From JBHIBC01 sp046758905 (GTDB taxonomy: Bacteria > Acidobacteriota > Polarisedimenticolia > Gp22-AA2), in NCBI GenBank assembly GCA_046758905.1, contig JBHIBC010000003.1:1-64000 (forward strand): 64,000 nt of DNA. The letters are read 5' to 3'. This document shows, piece by piece, positions 34,212 to 43,388 of the stretch (within the stretch, counting starts at the first letter, position 1; every line of letters begins with the position of its first letter). The notes beneath the pieces are model-generated. The model was not told where the DNA came from. It worked only from the letters and a program-made list of their open reading frames with translations, and did no database searches. The position numbers and the translations under genes were made by a program.

Positions 34212-35862
34212 GCGCGCTGCCGCTCTCGCGGAAGGACGTCCTGAACAGGCGCCGGACGTCGCTGCGGGGAAGGATCCCGGCGCGGTAGCTATCGTACATC
34301 TGCTGGCCGAGGAAATATCCCAGCTCGTGGATGAGGATGTTGGCCCGCCTCGGCTCCGATCGGATGCCGTCGAGGATCGCGGGCGGGACCTCGTCGTACT
34401 CGGCATAGTCCTTCTCGAACTTCTTGTGCAGCAGGACGAAGTCGATGATCGCGTTGAACTCCTCGTAAGTGTAGGGGGTGTTCGCCTCGATCGTCTCCCG
34501 GTCCTTGCGGTAGTACTGGTAGAACTCGGTCTCGAAGAAGTGGTTCCGGCCCGGCTCGATCAGCTTGGACCCGAAGAACCCCAGGGCCTCCTCGATCACG
34601 CCCCCGTAGAACAGGTCGTGCTGCGCCATCTCCCGCGGCGACGCCTCCTGGATCTCACGCTTGAGCGCCTGGTTCACGAAATGCGCCGCTTCCTCGCCCG
34701 CGTGCACCATGTCGAACCGGCCGACGACGATGGCGTTGAGGCGCGGGATGTAGCACGACCCGTTGCGGCCGACGTGCGCCAGGACCTCCTCTCTCTCCTC
34801 GGGGTCGAACCGCTGGGCGCGCAGCAGGCGCCTCAGCTCGTCCACCTCCATCCCGGAGAACACCTCGGGATAGACGTCGACCAGGAACTCCCGGCAGCGC
34901 CGCTCCCGCCTCACGCAGTGGCTGTACTTGTCGACCCCCAGGAAACGCAGAATGGTGTCGATCATGTTGTAGACGGTGGAGGTGAGATCGACGCGTCCCT
35001 CGTCCTCCGACTCCCCCTCCCACACCCCTAGGATGTGGCGGTAGGCCTCGTACTTGGCGATCGGGCTGACGTTGAAGTGGCAGAACCGGTCGGGCCCCAG
35101 GCGGACGACGTCCACCTGGGTCAGGCCTCGCTCGAACAGCTTCCAGTAGATCTCCTCCAGGTTCTGGAGGATCAGGACGCGGCGCTTCTGGAACCCTTTC
35201 TTCTTGAGGTTCGCGGTCACCCTGGCCGGGAGGTGACCGGCCGCGAGATGTGACTCCCCGATCAGCACAACGATCTTGCCGCGCGGGTGGCGCTCGACGA
35301 CGTCGGCGATGCGCGCCGCGGCGTAGACATCCCGCTTGCGGATGAACTTGAGGCCGGAGCGCGGCATGCAGTCGATGCCGAACACGGGCACGCCGCGCGC
35401 GCGCGCCGCCTCGAACAGCCTGCGGAACGACTTCCAGTCGTACCCCCAGTCGAGGTCGTAGCGGATCGCCTTGAGGAACTCCTCTTCCGCGATCTCGCCC
35501 TTCATGTAGCGGTCGAGGGTGCGCTGGTTGCGCCCGTAGACCATCTCCAGGCAGAGGACGACCTCGCGCGAGCGCGACGCGATGTCGCGCAGCAACCAGG
35601 TGGCGAAACCCTGGGACTGCGGCAGCGCGTGATAGTCCCCGATGAAGACGATGTCGGCCTTGTAGCAGGCGATGGTCAGGTCGTCGAGCGACGACAGACC
35701 CTCGTAGTCGTCGAACTCGTCGTGGAACTCGCGGATGTAAGTCTTGCGGCTGTTGCGGTCGAAGCCGAGGATCTCCTTCTTGAGGCGGGCCACGGTCGCC
35801 CTCTGGAAGGCGACCTCCTCCCGGATTCCTGGGGCCGGCGCGGGAGGCGGGGAGATCTCCAT
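34135..35862 (-). CDS. ChaN-domain (DUF399-like) protein
   Basis: 575 aa, no signal peptide. The N-terminal ~280 residues match the ChaN/heme-binding-uptake fold: IVFIGDYHALPQSQGF, VVLCLEMVYGRNQRTLDRYM, GVPVFGIDC and KIVVLIGESHLAAGHL give the expected His and Glu ligands. The C-terminal ~290 residues include a His-rich EEAAHFVNQAL region and conserved Tyr/Phe clusters; I do not recognise a second domain. ChaN of Campylobacter binds heme, but many members are uncharacterised, so heme binding is inference. Confidence 0.72.
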   Translation of the reverse strand: MEISPPPAPAPGIREEVAFQRATVARLKKEILGFDRNSRKTYIREFHDEFDDYEGLSSLDDLTIACYKADIVFIGDYHALPQSQGFATWLLRDIASRSREVVLCLEMVYGRNQRTLDRYMKGEIAEEEFLKAIRYDLDWGYDWKSFRRLFEAARARGVPVFGIDCMPRSGLKFIRKRDVYAAARIADVVERHPRGKIVVLIGESHLAAGHLPARVTANLKKKGFQKRRVLILQNLEEIYWKLFERGLTQVDVVRLGPDRFCHFNVSPIAKYEAYRHILGVWEGESEDEGRVDLTSTVYNMIDTILRFLGVDKYSHCVRRERRCREFLVDVYPEVFSGMEVDELRRLLRAQRFDPEEREEVLAHVGRNGSCYIPRLNAIVVGRFDMVHAGEEAAHFVNQALKREIQEASPREMAQHDLFYGGVIEEALGFFGSKLIEPGRNHFFETEFYQYYRKDRETIEANTPYTYEEFNAIIDFVLLHKKFEKDYAEYDEVPPAILDGIRSEPRRANILIHELGYFLGQQMYDSYRAGILPRSDVRRLFRTSFRESGSALRTYLDLTERVRLAAHEAPASGRQG

Positions 35863-35949
35863 AGGGGCGCGTGTCGGGCGCGAGCTCCCGCGTCCACGGG
35901 TGCGCGGGTTCGGCGGAGCCCCGCCGGATCCCGGTTCGGTTCTCCTCGA

Positions 35950-36120
35950 CTACTGGGTCTTGTCTTTCTTCTCGTCCTGCGCCTCGCCTTGGAGGGACTC
36001 CTTGAAATTGCGGATCCCGGCGCCGAGACCGCGGGCGAGCTCGGGGATCTTCCTGCCGCCGAAGATCAGCAGGAGGATCACGAAGACGAGTATCAGTTCG
36101 GACAGGCCAATGTTCGGCAT
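35950..36120 (-). CDS. tatA: Twin-arginine translocase subunit TatA/TatE
   Basis: 56 aa from the ATG that follows GAGGTGAG. A single transmembrane helix (ELILVFVILLLIFGG) is followed by the hinge and amphipathic helix RKIPELARGLGAGIRNFKESL, then a charged tail (DEKKDKTQ), all hallmarks of TatA. The FGG-RKIPELARGLG element is diagnostic. TatB and TatC are not in the window. It lies just downstream of selB on the same strand. Confidence 0.93.
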   Translation of the reverse strand: MPNIGLSELILVFVILLLIFGGRKIPELARGLGAGIRNFKESLQGEAQDEKKDKTQ

Positions 36121-36198
36121 GGAAAGCTCACCTCGCTTCAATACTAGATCCGGCCCGGCGTGGCTGTCAAATCGCGCCGAGCCCGGCCGGGAAGGATC

Positions 36199-38136
36199 TC
36201 ACCCCATACGCGAGGGGACCTCCGGGGGAGGGAGGATGACCCGCCGGTTCCCCTCCCGGCGCGTCACGCGGGTCTGGTCGAAGTGCTCTAGCAGCGGGAT
36301 CGCGTTCTTGCGGGTGGTTCCGCTGAGGTCCTTGAACTCCGAGATCTCCAGGACCGGGCTGCGGGCGCGGAGTTCCCAGAGCCGGCGTTTCAGGTCCTCG
36401 ATGGCCCGCGCGTGGAAGACCTTGCCGTCGGGGATCCGCACCAGGCGCCCCCGGTTCAGGAGCAGCCGGAACAGCCTCTCCACCTGGCGCCGGTCCGCAC
36501 GCAGCGCGGCGACGACGGTCTCGAGGTCGGGAGGGTTGGTGCCCGCCGTCTCGAACCGGGCCTCGATCCGCTCCATCAGGACCGACTCCGGCTCCGACAG
36601 GGCGACCCGGTGGCGCGCCAGGGCCACCAGGTCCCTCTCCAGCCGGACCTCCCCCTTCCGGGCCAGGTCCGCCAGCAGGCAGCGGAATACGTCGGGGTGG
36701 GCGGAGGCGAAGACCCGGCTGCGGAGCTCCTCCCTCGCCAGCCCGTCGTGCAGGGGCTCCCTTCGATGGAATTCCCCCAGGACGCGGAGGAGCTCCCCGC
36801 ACAGCCCGCGATGGACCGGACCCCAGAGGTAGCGACGGGGGGCCGTCGGCAGCGCCACGACGGCGCCGTCCCGAACCGCCCCCTGCAGCCGGCGCGCCAG
36901 CTCCGCCTCGTCCCATCCGCACCGGGAGCGCAAAGTGGCGACATCGATCCCGGCCGGTCCGGCCTCCTCGATGAACACCGGCAGGCGCGAGTCCGGGTCG
37001 GCCAGTCGCTCGAGCCGCTGCCTCGCGCCGGCCGCCGACGCGCGGAGCTTGGCGGGACGATTGTGCAGCACCGTCCCCCCGCCGATGGTGAGGGGGGGCG
37101 AGTACCTCCGTATGATGAACGGGTCGCCCGGCAGGGCGGCGACCGGCCTCTCCAGCCGGATCTGGGCGAACGCCCGGCCCCCGGGTGGGACGGCCTTCCC
37201 GTCCAGGAGCTTGACGCGCGCCATCGCCTCGACCGTGCCGTGGTGAAAGCGGACCCGGGCGAGGTCCCTGAGCGGCGACGGTGCCCCCTCCAGCAGCGTG
37301 AGGCAGGCGTCCAGGAGGTGCGAAGGCTGCAGGATCCCGGGGGCCGTCAGGAGATCGCCCCTCCGGACCGCCCCGGCCTCCACTCCCTGGAGGTTGACCG
37401 CGGTCCTCTGCCCGGGCCGGGCCACATCCGTCGCCCGGTTGAACACCTCCAGCCCGCGAACCCGGGCCGTCACGCCGCCGGGGAGGACGGCGACCTCCTC
37501 CCCCGTCCGGATGGTGCCGGCGATCAGGGTGCCGGTGACGACCGACCCGAACCCCCTGATGCTGAACGAGCGGTCGACCGGAAGCCGCATCAGCCCGCTC
37601 TCCGAGCGGGCCGGGGCGCGGGAGGCCACCTCGCCGATGGCGGCCCGGAGCTCGTCGTATCCCTCTCCCGTGTGGCTGCTCACGCCGACCAGTGGGGCGG
37701 ATTCCAGGAACGATCCGGCCGCGAACTCCCGCACCTCCAGCTTCACCAGCTCGAGGAGATCCCGATCGACCAAGTCGATCTTGGTCACCACCAGGATCCC
37801 CTCGCGGAGGCCCAGCAACCGGCAGATGTCGAAGTGCTCGCGTGTCTGGGGCTTGATCGACTCGTCGGCGGCGATCACCAGCAGGACCGCGTCGATGCCG
37901 CCGACGCCCGCCAGCATGTTCTTGACGAAGCGCTCATGGCCCGGCACGTCGACGAAGCCGACGCGCGTCCCGTCCGGAAGCACCAGGGTCGCGAAACCCA
38001 GGTCGATGGTGATCCCGCGCTCCTTCTCCTCCTTGAGACGGTCCGGATCGGTCCCCGTCAGGACCCGGACCATGAGGCTCTTGCCGTGGTCGATGTGTCC
38101 CGCGGTTCCGACGACGATCTGGCGGGTCGGGATCAT
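36199..38136 (-). CDS. selB: Selenocysteine-specific elongation factor SelB
   Basis: 645 aa. The N-terminal EF-Tu-like GTPase has [11 protein letters not shown] (G1), [11 protein letters not shown] (G2), DVPGHERF (G3) and TKIDLVD (G4). [16 protein letters not shown] and the absence of an EF-Ts-type extension are typical of SelB. Beta-barrel domains follow, and the C-terminal ~260 residues form the winged-helix repeats that bind the SECIS RNA. It delivers selenocysteinyl-tRNA to in-frame UGA, implying selenoproteins in this organism. SelA, SelD and tRNA-Sec are not seen in the window. Confidence 0.93.
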   Translation of the reverse strand: MIPTRQIVVGTAGHIDHGKSLMVRVLTGTDPDRLKEEKERGITIDLGFATLVLPDGTRVGFVDVPGHERFVKNMLAGVGGIDAVLLVIAADESIKPQTREHFDICRLLGLREGILVVTKIDLVDRDLLELVKLEVREFAAGSFLESAPLVGVSSHTGEGYDELRAAIGEVASRAPARSESGLMRLPVDRSFSIRGFGSVVTGTLIAGTIRTGEEVAVLPGGVTARVRGLEVFNRATDVARPGQRTAVNLQGVEAGAVRRGDLLTAPGILQPSHLLDACLTLLEGAPSPLRDLARVRFHHGTVEAMARVKLLDGKAVPPGGRAFAQIRLERPVAALPGDPFIIRRYSPPLTIGGGTVLHNRPAKLRASAAGARQRLERLADPDSRLPVFIEEAGPAGIDVATLRSRCGWDEAELARRLQGAVRDGAVVALPTAPRRYLWGPVHRGLCGELLRVLGEFHRREPLHDGLAREELRSRVFASAHPDVFRCLLADLARKGEVRLERDLVALARHRVALSEPESVLMERIEARFETAGTNPPDLETVVAALRADRRQVERLFRLLLNRGRLVRIPDGKVFHARAIEDLKRRLWELRARSPVLEISEFKDLSGTTRKNAIPLLEHFDQTRVTRREGNRRVILPPPEVPSRMG

Positions 38137-38203
38137 GGTTGGGGCACCGGCAGCTCGGGGGCGAGGCGCTCCACCGGCGCGATGCGGGGCGCGAGATCCC
38201 GCT

Positions 38204-38488
38204 CTACTCGCGAACCCTGCGGATCTTGGCGACCTCCTCCTCGTAGTACTTGCGGAACAGCACCTCCCACTCGGAGCTGCCCTCGGGGATGTCCCGCTTC
38301 TGGTGCGCGATCTTGCGGCGGATCGATTCTTCGAGCTCCTCCTCCCTGACCAGCTCCGCCTCCAGGATCTGCAGCGACTTGAGCCGGACGTCCTTGAGGT
38401 CCCTGAGGAAATCGACATCGTCGTCGTCCTCGAGGGCGTTGATGAACAAGTGCGACAGGTGCACGCACCGCTCGCGGCTCAGCTTCAC
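38204..38488 (-). CDS. DUF507 family protein (second copy)
   Basis: 94 aa, beginning [19 protein letters not shown], helical and strongly charged ([38 protein letters not shown]). It matches the DUF507 family, which often occurs as two adjacent copies. The ATG lies only 9 nt after the stop of the first copy. Function unknown; cytoplasmic. Confidence 0.85.
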   Translation of the reverse strand: MKLSRERCVHLSHLFINALEDDDDVDFLRDLKDVRLKSLQILEAELVREEELEESIRRKIAHQKRDIPEGSSEWEVLFRKYYEEEVAKIRRVRE

Positions 38489-38497
38489 CGTGGACCC

Positions 38498-38776
38498 CTA
38501 GATCACCATCTTCCGGTCGCGGGCCATTTTCGCTTTCGCCTTGCGGAACAGCTCCTGGTAGTTGAGCATCCCGCGGCTGATCTCCTCGGCGTACCCCTGG
38601 AGCATCTCGCGGACCTCCTCGTTGAGGCGGTCCTCGGCCTGCAGGTTCTCGATGAACACGGAGGCGATGAGGTCGACGACCTTCTCCGGGTTGTCGGCGA
38701 TGATGTATTCGTCCTTAACCAGGCCGCGTACGATCCGTTGGGAGATGTACTCGATCTGGTTCCGTGTCAGCCGCAT
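38498..38776 (-). CDS. DUF507 family protein (first copy)
   Basis: 92 aa starting [20 protein letters not shown]; an in-frame ATG at 38845 lacks support. It shares with its neighbour the N-terminal LTR/LSR start, a central helical acidic part ([18 protein letters not shown]) and the C-terminal [19 protein letters not shown]507 pairs are common in Deltaproteobacteria-like and Acidobacteriota genomes. It is probably co-transcribed with the second copy and selB. Confidence 0.85.
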   Translation of the reverse strand: MRLTRNQIEYISQRIVRGLVKDEYIIADNPEKVVDLIASVFIENLQAEDRLNEEVREMLQGYAEEISRGMLNYQELFRKAKAKMARDRKMVI

Positions 38777-38962
38777 CGCGTGGTGTTCCCCGCGCCGAGC
38801 GTGTTTCGCTTTTTCAGAATAACACAGCGTCTCACGACCTTTCAACGCGCGCCGCCGCGGGGCCGGGCGGGGCCGCGGCCCTGGAAGCGAGGCGGGCAGG
38901 CGAATCCCCGGCGCGGGGACGCTCGGGCGCCCGCGCGGATCCCGTCGCGATGAGACGGATCG

Positions 38963-39889
38963 TCAGTGCGACAGGGTGTCGCGGCTCCGGACGCGCGCGA
39001 CGACCGCGGTGGAGGACGCGCGCCTTGCGGCGGCGGCTCCGCTGAGGGAGCTGTTGACGCGGTGCTGACGCGCCATCATCTTCTTGAGGCGCTTCTTGGC
39101 CTGGTTCTCGATCTGGCGCACCCGCTCCCGCGACACCCCCAGCTTGACGCCGATCTCCTTGAGGGTGAAAGTGCGCCCGCCCTCCAGACCGAAACGGTTG
39201 ATGATGACCGTCTGCTCCTGATCGCTGAGGCTGCGAAGGGCGAGGCGGATCAGCCCCTGGTGCTCGTGCCGGATCAGTTCATGCTCGGGGTTGATGGAGC
39301 GGCCGTCCACCAGATAGTCCGAGATGGGCGTGTCCTTCTCCCGGCCGACCTTGTCGTCCAGCGACATCTCCCGCATCTTCATCTGCAGGATCTCGTCGAT
39401 CTTGGCGATGGTGACGCGCAGCTCCTTCGAGATCTCCTCGCGTTCGGCCTCCCGGCCCAGCTCTCGCGACAGCATGCGCCCGGTGTTGCGGACGGTGCGG
39501 ACTTTCTTGAGCTGATAATTGGGGATGCGGACCATGGCGGCGTGCTGGGAGAGAGCCTTCAGGATCGACTTGCGGATCCACCAGATGGCGTAGGTGATGA
39601 ACTTGGTGCCGCGCCCCGGATCGAAGTGGTGGGCCGCCTCGATGAGGCCGATGTTGCCCTCGTTGAGGAGGTCCTCGAAGGGCAGCCCCATGTTCCGGTA
39701 CTCGCTGGCGATCTTGACCACGAAGCTGAGGTTCGACTGGACCAGGTCGTGGTAGGAGATCTCGCCGCCGGCGCGGCGCATCTTGGAGGCAATGGCGTGC
39801 TCCTCTTCCTTGCTGAGGAGGGGGAACTGACTGATCTCTTGCAGGTACTTCGAAACGCAGGAGTTCCGTTCGCTGGAGCCTTTCGCCAT
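38963..39889 (-). CDS. Group-2 sigma-70 family RNA polymerase sigma factor
   Basis: 308 aa from the ATG preceded by GGAGGAGAAGGA. Region 1.2 (VSKYLQEISQFPLLSKEEE), region 2 (DLVQSNLSFVVKIASEYRN, DLLNEGNIGLIEAAHHFDP, FITYAIWWIRKSI), region 3 and region 4 (FTLKEIGVKLGVSRERVRQIE) are all intact, while the long N-terminal region 1.1 of a housekeeping sigma is missing. It therefore resembles RpoS/RpoH-like alternative sigmas. A near-consensus promoter lies about 275 nt upstream, giving a long leader. Confidence 0.9.
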   Translation of the reverse strand: MAKGSSERNSCVSKYLQEISQFPLLSKEEEHAIASKMRRAGGEISYHDLVQSNLSFVVKIASEYRNMGLPFEDLLNEGNIGLIEAAHHFDPGRGTKFITYAIWWIRKSILKALSQHAAMVRIPNYQLKKVRTVRNTGRMLSRELGREAEREEISKELRVTIAKIDEILQMKMREMSLDDKVGREKDTPISDYLVDGRSINPEHELIRHEHQGLIRLALRSLSDQEQTVIINRFGLEGGRTFTLKEIGVKLGVSRERVRQIENQAKKRLKKMMARQHRVNSSLSGAAAARRASSTAVVARVRSRDTLSH

Positions 39890-39942
39890 CGTGTTCCGTC
39901 CTTCTCCTCCCCCGGACTCGGTGATCGGGCGGCGTTTTTTCC

Positions 39943-39971
39943 TTGACTTCAATATCGTATCGCCATAGATT
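39943..39971 (+). promoter_or_regulatory. Candidate sigma-70 promoter facing XRE gene
   Basis: TTGACT (39943-39948) and TAGATT (39966-39971) are 17 bp apart on the plus strand. It is about 300 nt before the XRE gene and overlaps the leader of the divergent sigma factor gene. No closer plus-strand promoter was recognised. Confidence 0.35.
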
Positions 39972-40165
39972 TAATGCCAAATTATTGGAACCTCTCGGTT
40001 CCGATTACGCGGCAAATTGGCGACGAAAAGCCCATGCACCGAGGAACGTGGACGACCGGCGAACCCCGGGAAGGGTGTAGGCGGCATCGGCTGCGCGAGC
40101 GCTCTCGCGGAGGTCATCAAGATATTGGCGCGGCGACCAGTCTGATTGTGTAAGCTATCGACGCA

Positions 40166-40194
40166 AGTATATGGTTCGGCGGCAATCGTGTCAA
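40166..40194 (-). promoter_or_regulatory. Near-consensus sigma-70 promoter of sigma factor gene
   Basis: On the minus strand TTGACA (40189-40194) is followed after 17 bp by TATACT (40166-40171). It is the best sigma-70 match in the window. Transcription would begin near 40159, leaving a leader of about 270 nt before the sigma factor ATG, room for post-transcriptional control. Confidence 0.75.
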
Positions 40195-40273
40195 GTCGTT
40201 TTTGCTCCCCGAGCATCGCCACCAAACGATTGATTTACAAGGAGGTTTGGCGGATCGAGGAGAGAAAGATCCC

Positions 40274-40636
40274 ATGATGACGTCAAAATTCAAGAAGCAG
40301 TCGTTGCTCGTGGGGTCCAGGATCCGAACGCTGAGGAAGGACCGGGCGCTGACCCAGGCCGACTTGGCCAGCCGGATAGGGATCCAGCAGTCCGACCTGT
40401 GCCGCATGGAGAACGGGGAGTACAAGGTCAGCCTCGAGACCCTCTTCAAGATCCTGGCGATCTTCGACATGAATGTGGCCGAATTTTTCCACGAGGATCT
40501 CCCCGGTGCGGGGCGGCAGCGCGACCACGAGATGCTGCGTCATTACCAGAGGCTGTCGCCGCGCTCCCAAGCGGAGGTCCAGGAGTTCGTCCACTTCAAG
40601 CTGCAGCTCGAGGAAAGGCTGAGGAGGAGCCACTGA
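40274..40636 (+). CDS. XRE-family helix-turn-helix regulator
   Basis: 120 aa from the ATG that follows GAGGAGAG. The HTH occupies residues 10-70 (VGSRIRTLRKDRALTQADLASRIGI, QSDLCRMENGEYKVSLETLFKI), followed by a short helical tail (EVQEFVHFKLQLEERL) probably used for dimerisation or partner contact. It is directly followed by a TPR gene after 10 nt. Together they look like a split version of RRNPP-type HTH-TPR regulators; that relation is inference. Confidence 0.85.
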   Translation: MMTSKFKKQSLLVGSRIRTLRKDRALTQADLASRIGIQQSDLCRMENGEYKVSLETLFKILAIFDMNVAEFFHEDLPGAGRQRDHEMLRHYQRLSPRSQAEVQEFVHFKLQLEERLRRSH

Positions 40637-40646
40637 GGCGCCAGCC

Positions 40647-41558
40647 ATGCGCGAAGATCTGATCTCCCGCTACACGGAGCTCACCGACGCGGGCACCCAA
40701 CACCTGCGCCGAGGGGAGTTCCAGGCCGCCGCCCATTACTTCCTTTCCGCGCGGGCCCTGGCCGATCGGCTCCAGGACCAGCAGCTGGTGTTTCGCGCCA
40801 CCTGCAACCTCAGCACGGCGCGGCTCAACCTGGGCGAGGTCCGCGAGGCCGAGAAGGGGCTGCGCGAGATCCTTCTGAAGAGTCAGGATCCGCACACGGT
40901 GTTCGTGGCATCGTCCAACCTCGCGAGCGCCCTGCGACGGCAGGGCCGGCTTCAGAAGGCCCTGTTCTACGCCAAGCGGGCCAAGCGGGCCTGCGAGTCT
41001 ATCGACAACATCGCCTGGAAGGCAACCTGCCACAACCTGGTCGCCAACATCTACATGAACATGAGTTACCTCGACGACGCGATGGCCGAGTACCGCGTCG
41101 CGCTGAGGCTGAGCCAGAGGGGGGGGCTCGGCACCTCATACCCGATCGACTACATCAAGGAGAACCTCGGGTACTGTCTTCTCATGAAGAAGCGCTACCG
41201 CCAGGGGATCGCCATCATCCTGGAGGCCCAGCAGATCGCGCGGCACAACAACAACTACCGGTGCCTCGCCGAGTGCCTGCAGGATCTCTGTTTCGCCTAC
41301 ATGCAGCTGAAGGAGCTGAAGAGGGCGGGGGAATACGGGGAGCAGGCCCTGGCCATCTCCTCCGAGAAGGCGTACAGGGACATCACCAAGAACTGCTACT
41401 ACCTGCTCGGCGAGGTGAACCTGCTCATGGGGAACGAGCAGGTCAGCGACCATTACTTCGGAAAGCTCCAGGAGCTGTACCCGCACCTCCCGGTGCTGAA
41501 GGATTTCCTGCGGACCTTCGACGTCAGCAACATCATTGACCTGAAGAGTCCCTGCTAG
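40647..41558 (+). CDS. TPR-repeat protein, partner of XRE regulator
   Basis: 303 aa, entirely helical with six to seven tetratricopeptide repeats (for example NLSTARLNLGEVREAEKGLR, LVANIYMNMSYLDDAMAEYR, YLLGEVNLLMGNEQVSDHYF). No signal peptide or catalytic motif. It is 10 nt downstream of the HTH gene and should be translated with it. Rap/PlcR-like solenoids bind small peptides, so a peptide- or protein-sensing role is possible. Confidence 0.75.
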   Translation: MREDLISRYTELTDAGTQHLRRGEFQAAAHYFLSARALADRLQDQQLVFRATCNLSTARLNLGEVREAEKGLREILLKSQDPHTVFVASSNLASALRRQGRLQKALFYAKRAKRACESIDNIAWKATCHNLVANIYMNMSYLDDAMAEYRVALRLSQRGGLGTSYPIDYIKENLGYCLLMKKRYRQGIAIILEAQQIARHNNNYRCLAECLQDLCFAYMQLKELKRAGEYGEQALAISSEKAYRDITKNCYYLLGEVNLLMGNEQVSDHYFGKLQELYPHLPVLKDFLRTFDVSNIIDLKSPC

Positions 41559-41571
41559 GAGAGCAGCGGTG

Positions 41572-42546
41572 ATGATCCGCCTCAAGTGCGATCTGGTGAT
41601 GCTGGGCGCGCTCGCCTGCGCCGCGTGGATGGGCGAGCCCGCGGGGGCTGCCACCAGAGCCATCACCCCCGACGGCGCCGTCCTGGAGGTGTGGGAGACG
41701 CATGGGGAGTCCGTCCCGACGAGGGCCGCCGGGTCGACGATCAGGTTCTCCGTCAGCGACGCGTCGGGACGCTCGATAGGGATCGTCCCGCCGACCCAGG
41801 ATCCGGATCGCGACTCCTTCCCGCAGTTGATCGCCGACCCGGACGGCGGCTCTCCGGTTCTGGTGTGGAGCCGTTGGGACGGGATCTCCCTGAAGATCGC
41901 CTACGCGCGCTTCGAGGGGCGCCGGTGGAGCGACTCGCACTACCTCACCTTCGGGCCGGGAGACGATATCCTGCCCCGCGTCAGCACCTCCCGCGGGGGC
42001 TCCTTTCTGTTCTGGATCGCCGACGGCCGGCGCTACATGTTCGCGCCTCTGGATCTCTCCGCGGGACGGCTGTTCGCGCCCGGCCGCGAGCTCGACCTCC
42101 CGGAGGCGGCGAGGTGGAGGCCGATCGCCGGTCCGGGACCAGCCGGAACCCCCTCCCTCGAGGGGAACAGCGACGTGCCGATCTGGACCGACACGGCCTG
42201 CCGGGGACGCAGGTTCACGGACCGCTGCCCCGAGACGCCCGACGTCCGGCCTCCCGTTCTGGCGCGGGGGTCCTGGACCCCGGAGGGAACCTCCGACGTG
42301 CCGATCGTCATCACCTCCTCCGCGGAGCAGCATTCCGCCCGGTGGGGCGCCGCGTCGCGGGCGTCCTGCCGCGCACACGTCCTCGCGGTGCCCGGACAGC
42401 CCGGTGATGACACCGTGTTCCTGATCGGGTTCGACAACGGCGCGACGCGCCTGCTCAAGCCCGTCGCGTCGCCCCCGCAGCCCCTCGCCACCTTCGGCGA
42501 GACCGCCGCCCAGACCGTCGTTCACCTGGTCTGCGACGGGCTCTAG
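41572..42546 (+). CDS. Secreted hypothetical protein with beta-propeller-like sequence
   Basis: 324 aa; the ATG follows AGGAGAG, and a GTG lies 3 nt upstream. The leader is VMLGALACAAWMGEPAGA. The body has repeats of strand-loop pattern (SPVLVWSRWDGISLKIAYARF, GGSFLFWIADGRRYMFAPL) typical of propellers or sialidase-like folds but without Asp-box motifs. Four or more cysteines after residue 200 (TACRGRRFTDRCP) may form disulfides. Function unknown; likely periplasmic. Confidence 0.6.
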   Translation: MIRLKCDLVMLGALACAAWMGEPAGAATRAITPDGAVLEVWETHGESVPTRAAGSTIRFSVSDASGRSIGIVPPTQDPDRDSFPQLIADPDGGSPVLVWSRWDGISLKIAYARFEGRRWSDSHYLTFGPGDDILPRVSTSRGGSFLFWIADGRRYMFAPLDLSAGRLFAPGRELDLPEAARWRPIAGPGPAGTPSLEGNSDVPIWTDTACRGRRFTDRCPETPDVRPPVLARGSWTPEGTSDVPIVITSSAEQHSARWGAASRASCRAHVLAVPGQPGDDTVFLIGFDNGATRLLKPVASPPQPLATFGETAAQTVVHLVCDGL

Positions 42547-42625
42547 GGAACCGCGTCCGGGTTACCGGGGGGAATCAATCATCGGCGGTGGCCACGCGGC
42601 CGGGGTCCGGACGGCCGGCCCCGGC

Positions 42626-43336
42626 TCAGTGGAAGCGGTACCTCTCGTCGTCCTCGCTCATCACGCGGAAGCGCCGCCGGCGCAGCCTCCAGCGCAGCTC
42701 GTTCCAGAACTCCCGCAGACGCCAGACACGCTTGAGGTACAGGTACCCGAACAGCATCCCGCCCAGATGGGCGAAGTGGGCAATGCCGTCCTGCATGCCC
42801 AGCATGCTGAAAAGCTCGATCCCGATGCACAGGATGACAAAGCTGATAGCCCGCATCGGAAAGATGAACCAGATGAGGATCTGGCGGTTCGGGAACATCA
42901 GCGCATAGGCCAGCATCACGCCGAACACCCCGCCGGAGGCGCCGACCGTGGTCACGTTCGGCGGAGCCAGGAACAGCGTCGTCAGCCCTGCTCCAATCCC
43001 GCAGATGAAGAAGTACTTCACGAACGGGCGTGTCCCCCATAGCCGCTCGAGCTCCGTCCCGAACATCCAGAGCATGAGCATGTTCAGGAGGATGTGGAAC
43101 AGCCCCGCGGGGGAGTGGAGGAACATGTAGGTGCCGAGCTGCCAGATCCACTTGTGATGGAACACGTCGGCGGGCCGGAGCCCGAAGATGCCCCGGATGT
43201 CGCCGCCGCCGAAGTGATAGGTCAGGAGCTGGAGGCCGAAGATGCAGACGTTGGCGATGATCAGGTACTTGATGCCCGGAGTGATGCGGCCGCCGATGCC
43301 GAACTCGGCACCGTAGGAGCGGCGATAGTAGGGCAT
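42626..43336 (-). CDS. Rhomboid-family intramembrane serine protease
   Basis: 236 aa with six or more transmembrane segments. Catalytic residues are visible: GASGGVFGVMLAYAL carries the nucleophile Ser, and IAHFAHLGGMLFGYLYL the His. HSPAGLFHILLNMLMLWMFG is the conserved loop and second helix. The C-terminus is basic and cytoplasmic (RWRLRRRRFRVMSED). It cleaves membrane-spanning substrates; the target is unknown. Confidence 0.9.
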   Translation of the reverse strand: MPYYRRSYGAEFGIGGRITPGIKYLIIANVCIFGLQLLTYHFGGGDIRGIFGLRPADVFHHKWIWQLGTYMFLHSPAGLFHILLNMLMLWMFGTELERLWGTRPFVKYFFICGIGAGLTTLFLAPPNVTTVGASGGVFGVMLAYALMFPNRQILIWFIFPMRAISFVILCIGIELFSMLGMQDGIAHFAHLGGMLFGYLYLKRVWRLREFWNELRWRLRRRRFRVMSEDDERYRFH

Positions 43337-43388
43337 GTCGGCAAGGTAGCACAGGCCCCGGGGCTTTGCAAGGACGGGTCGGGGGCTC

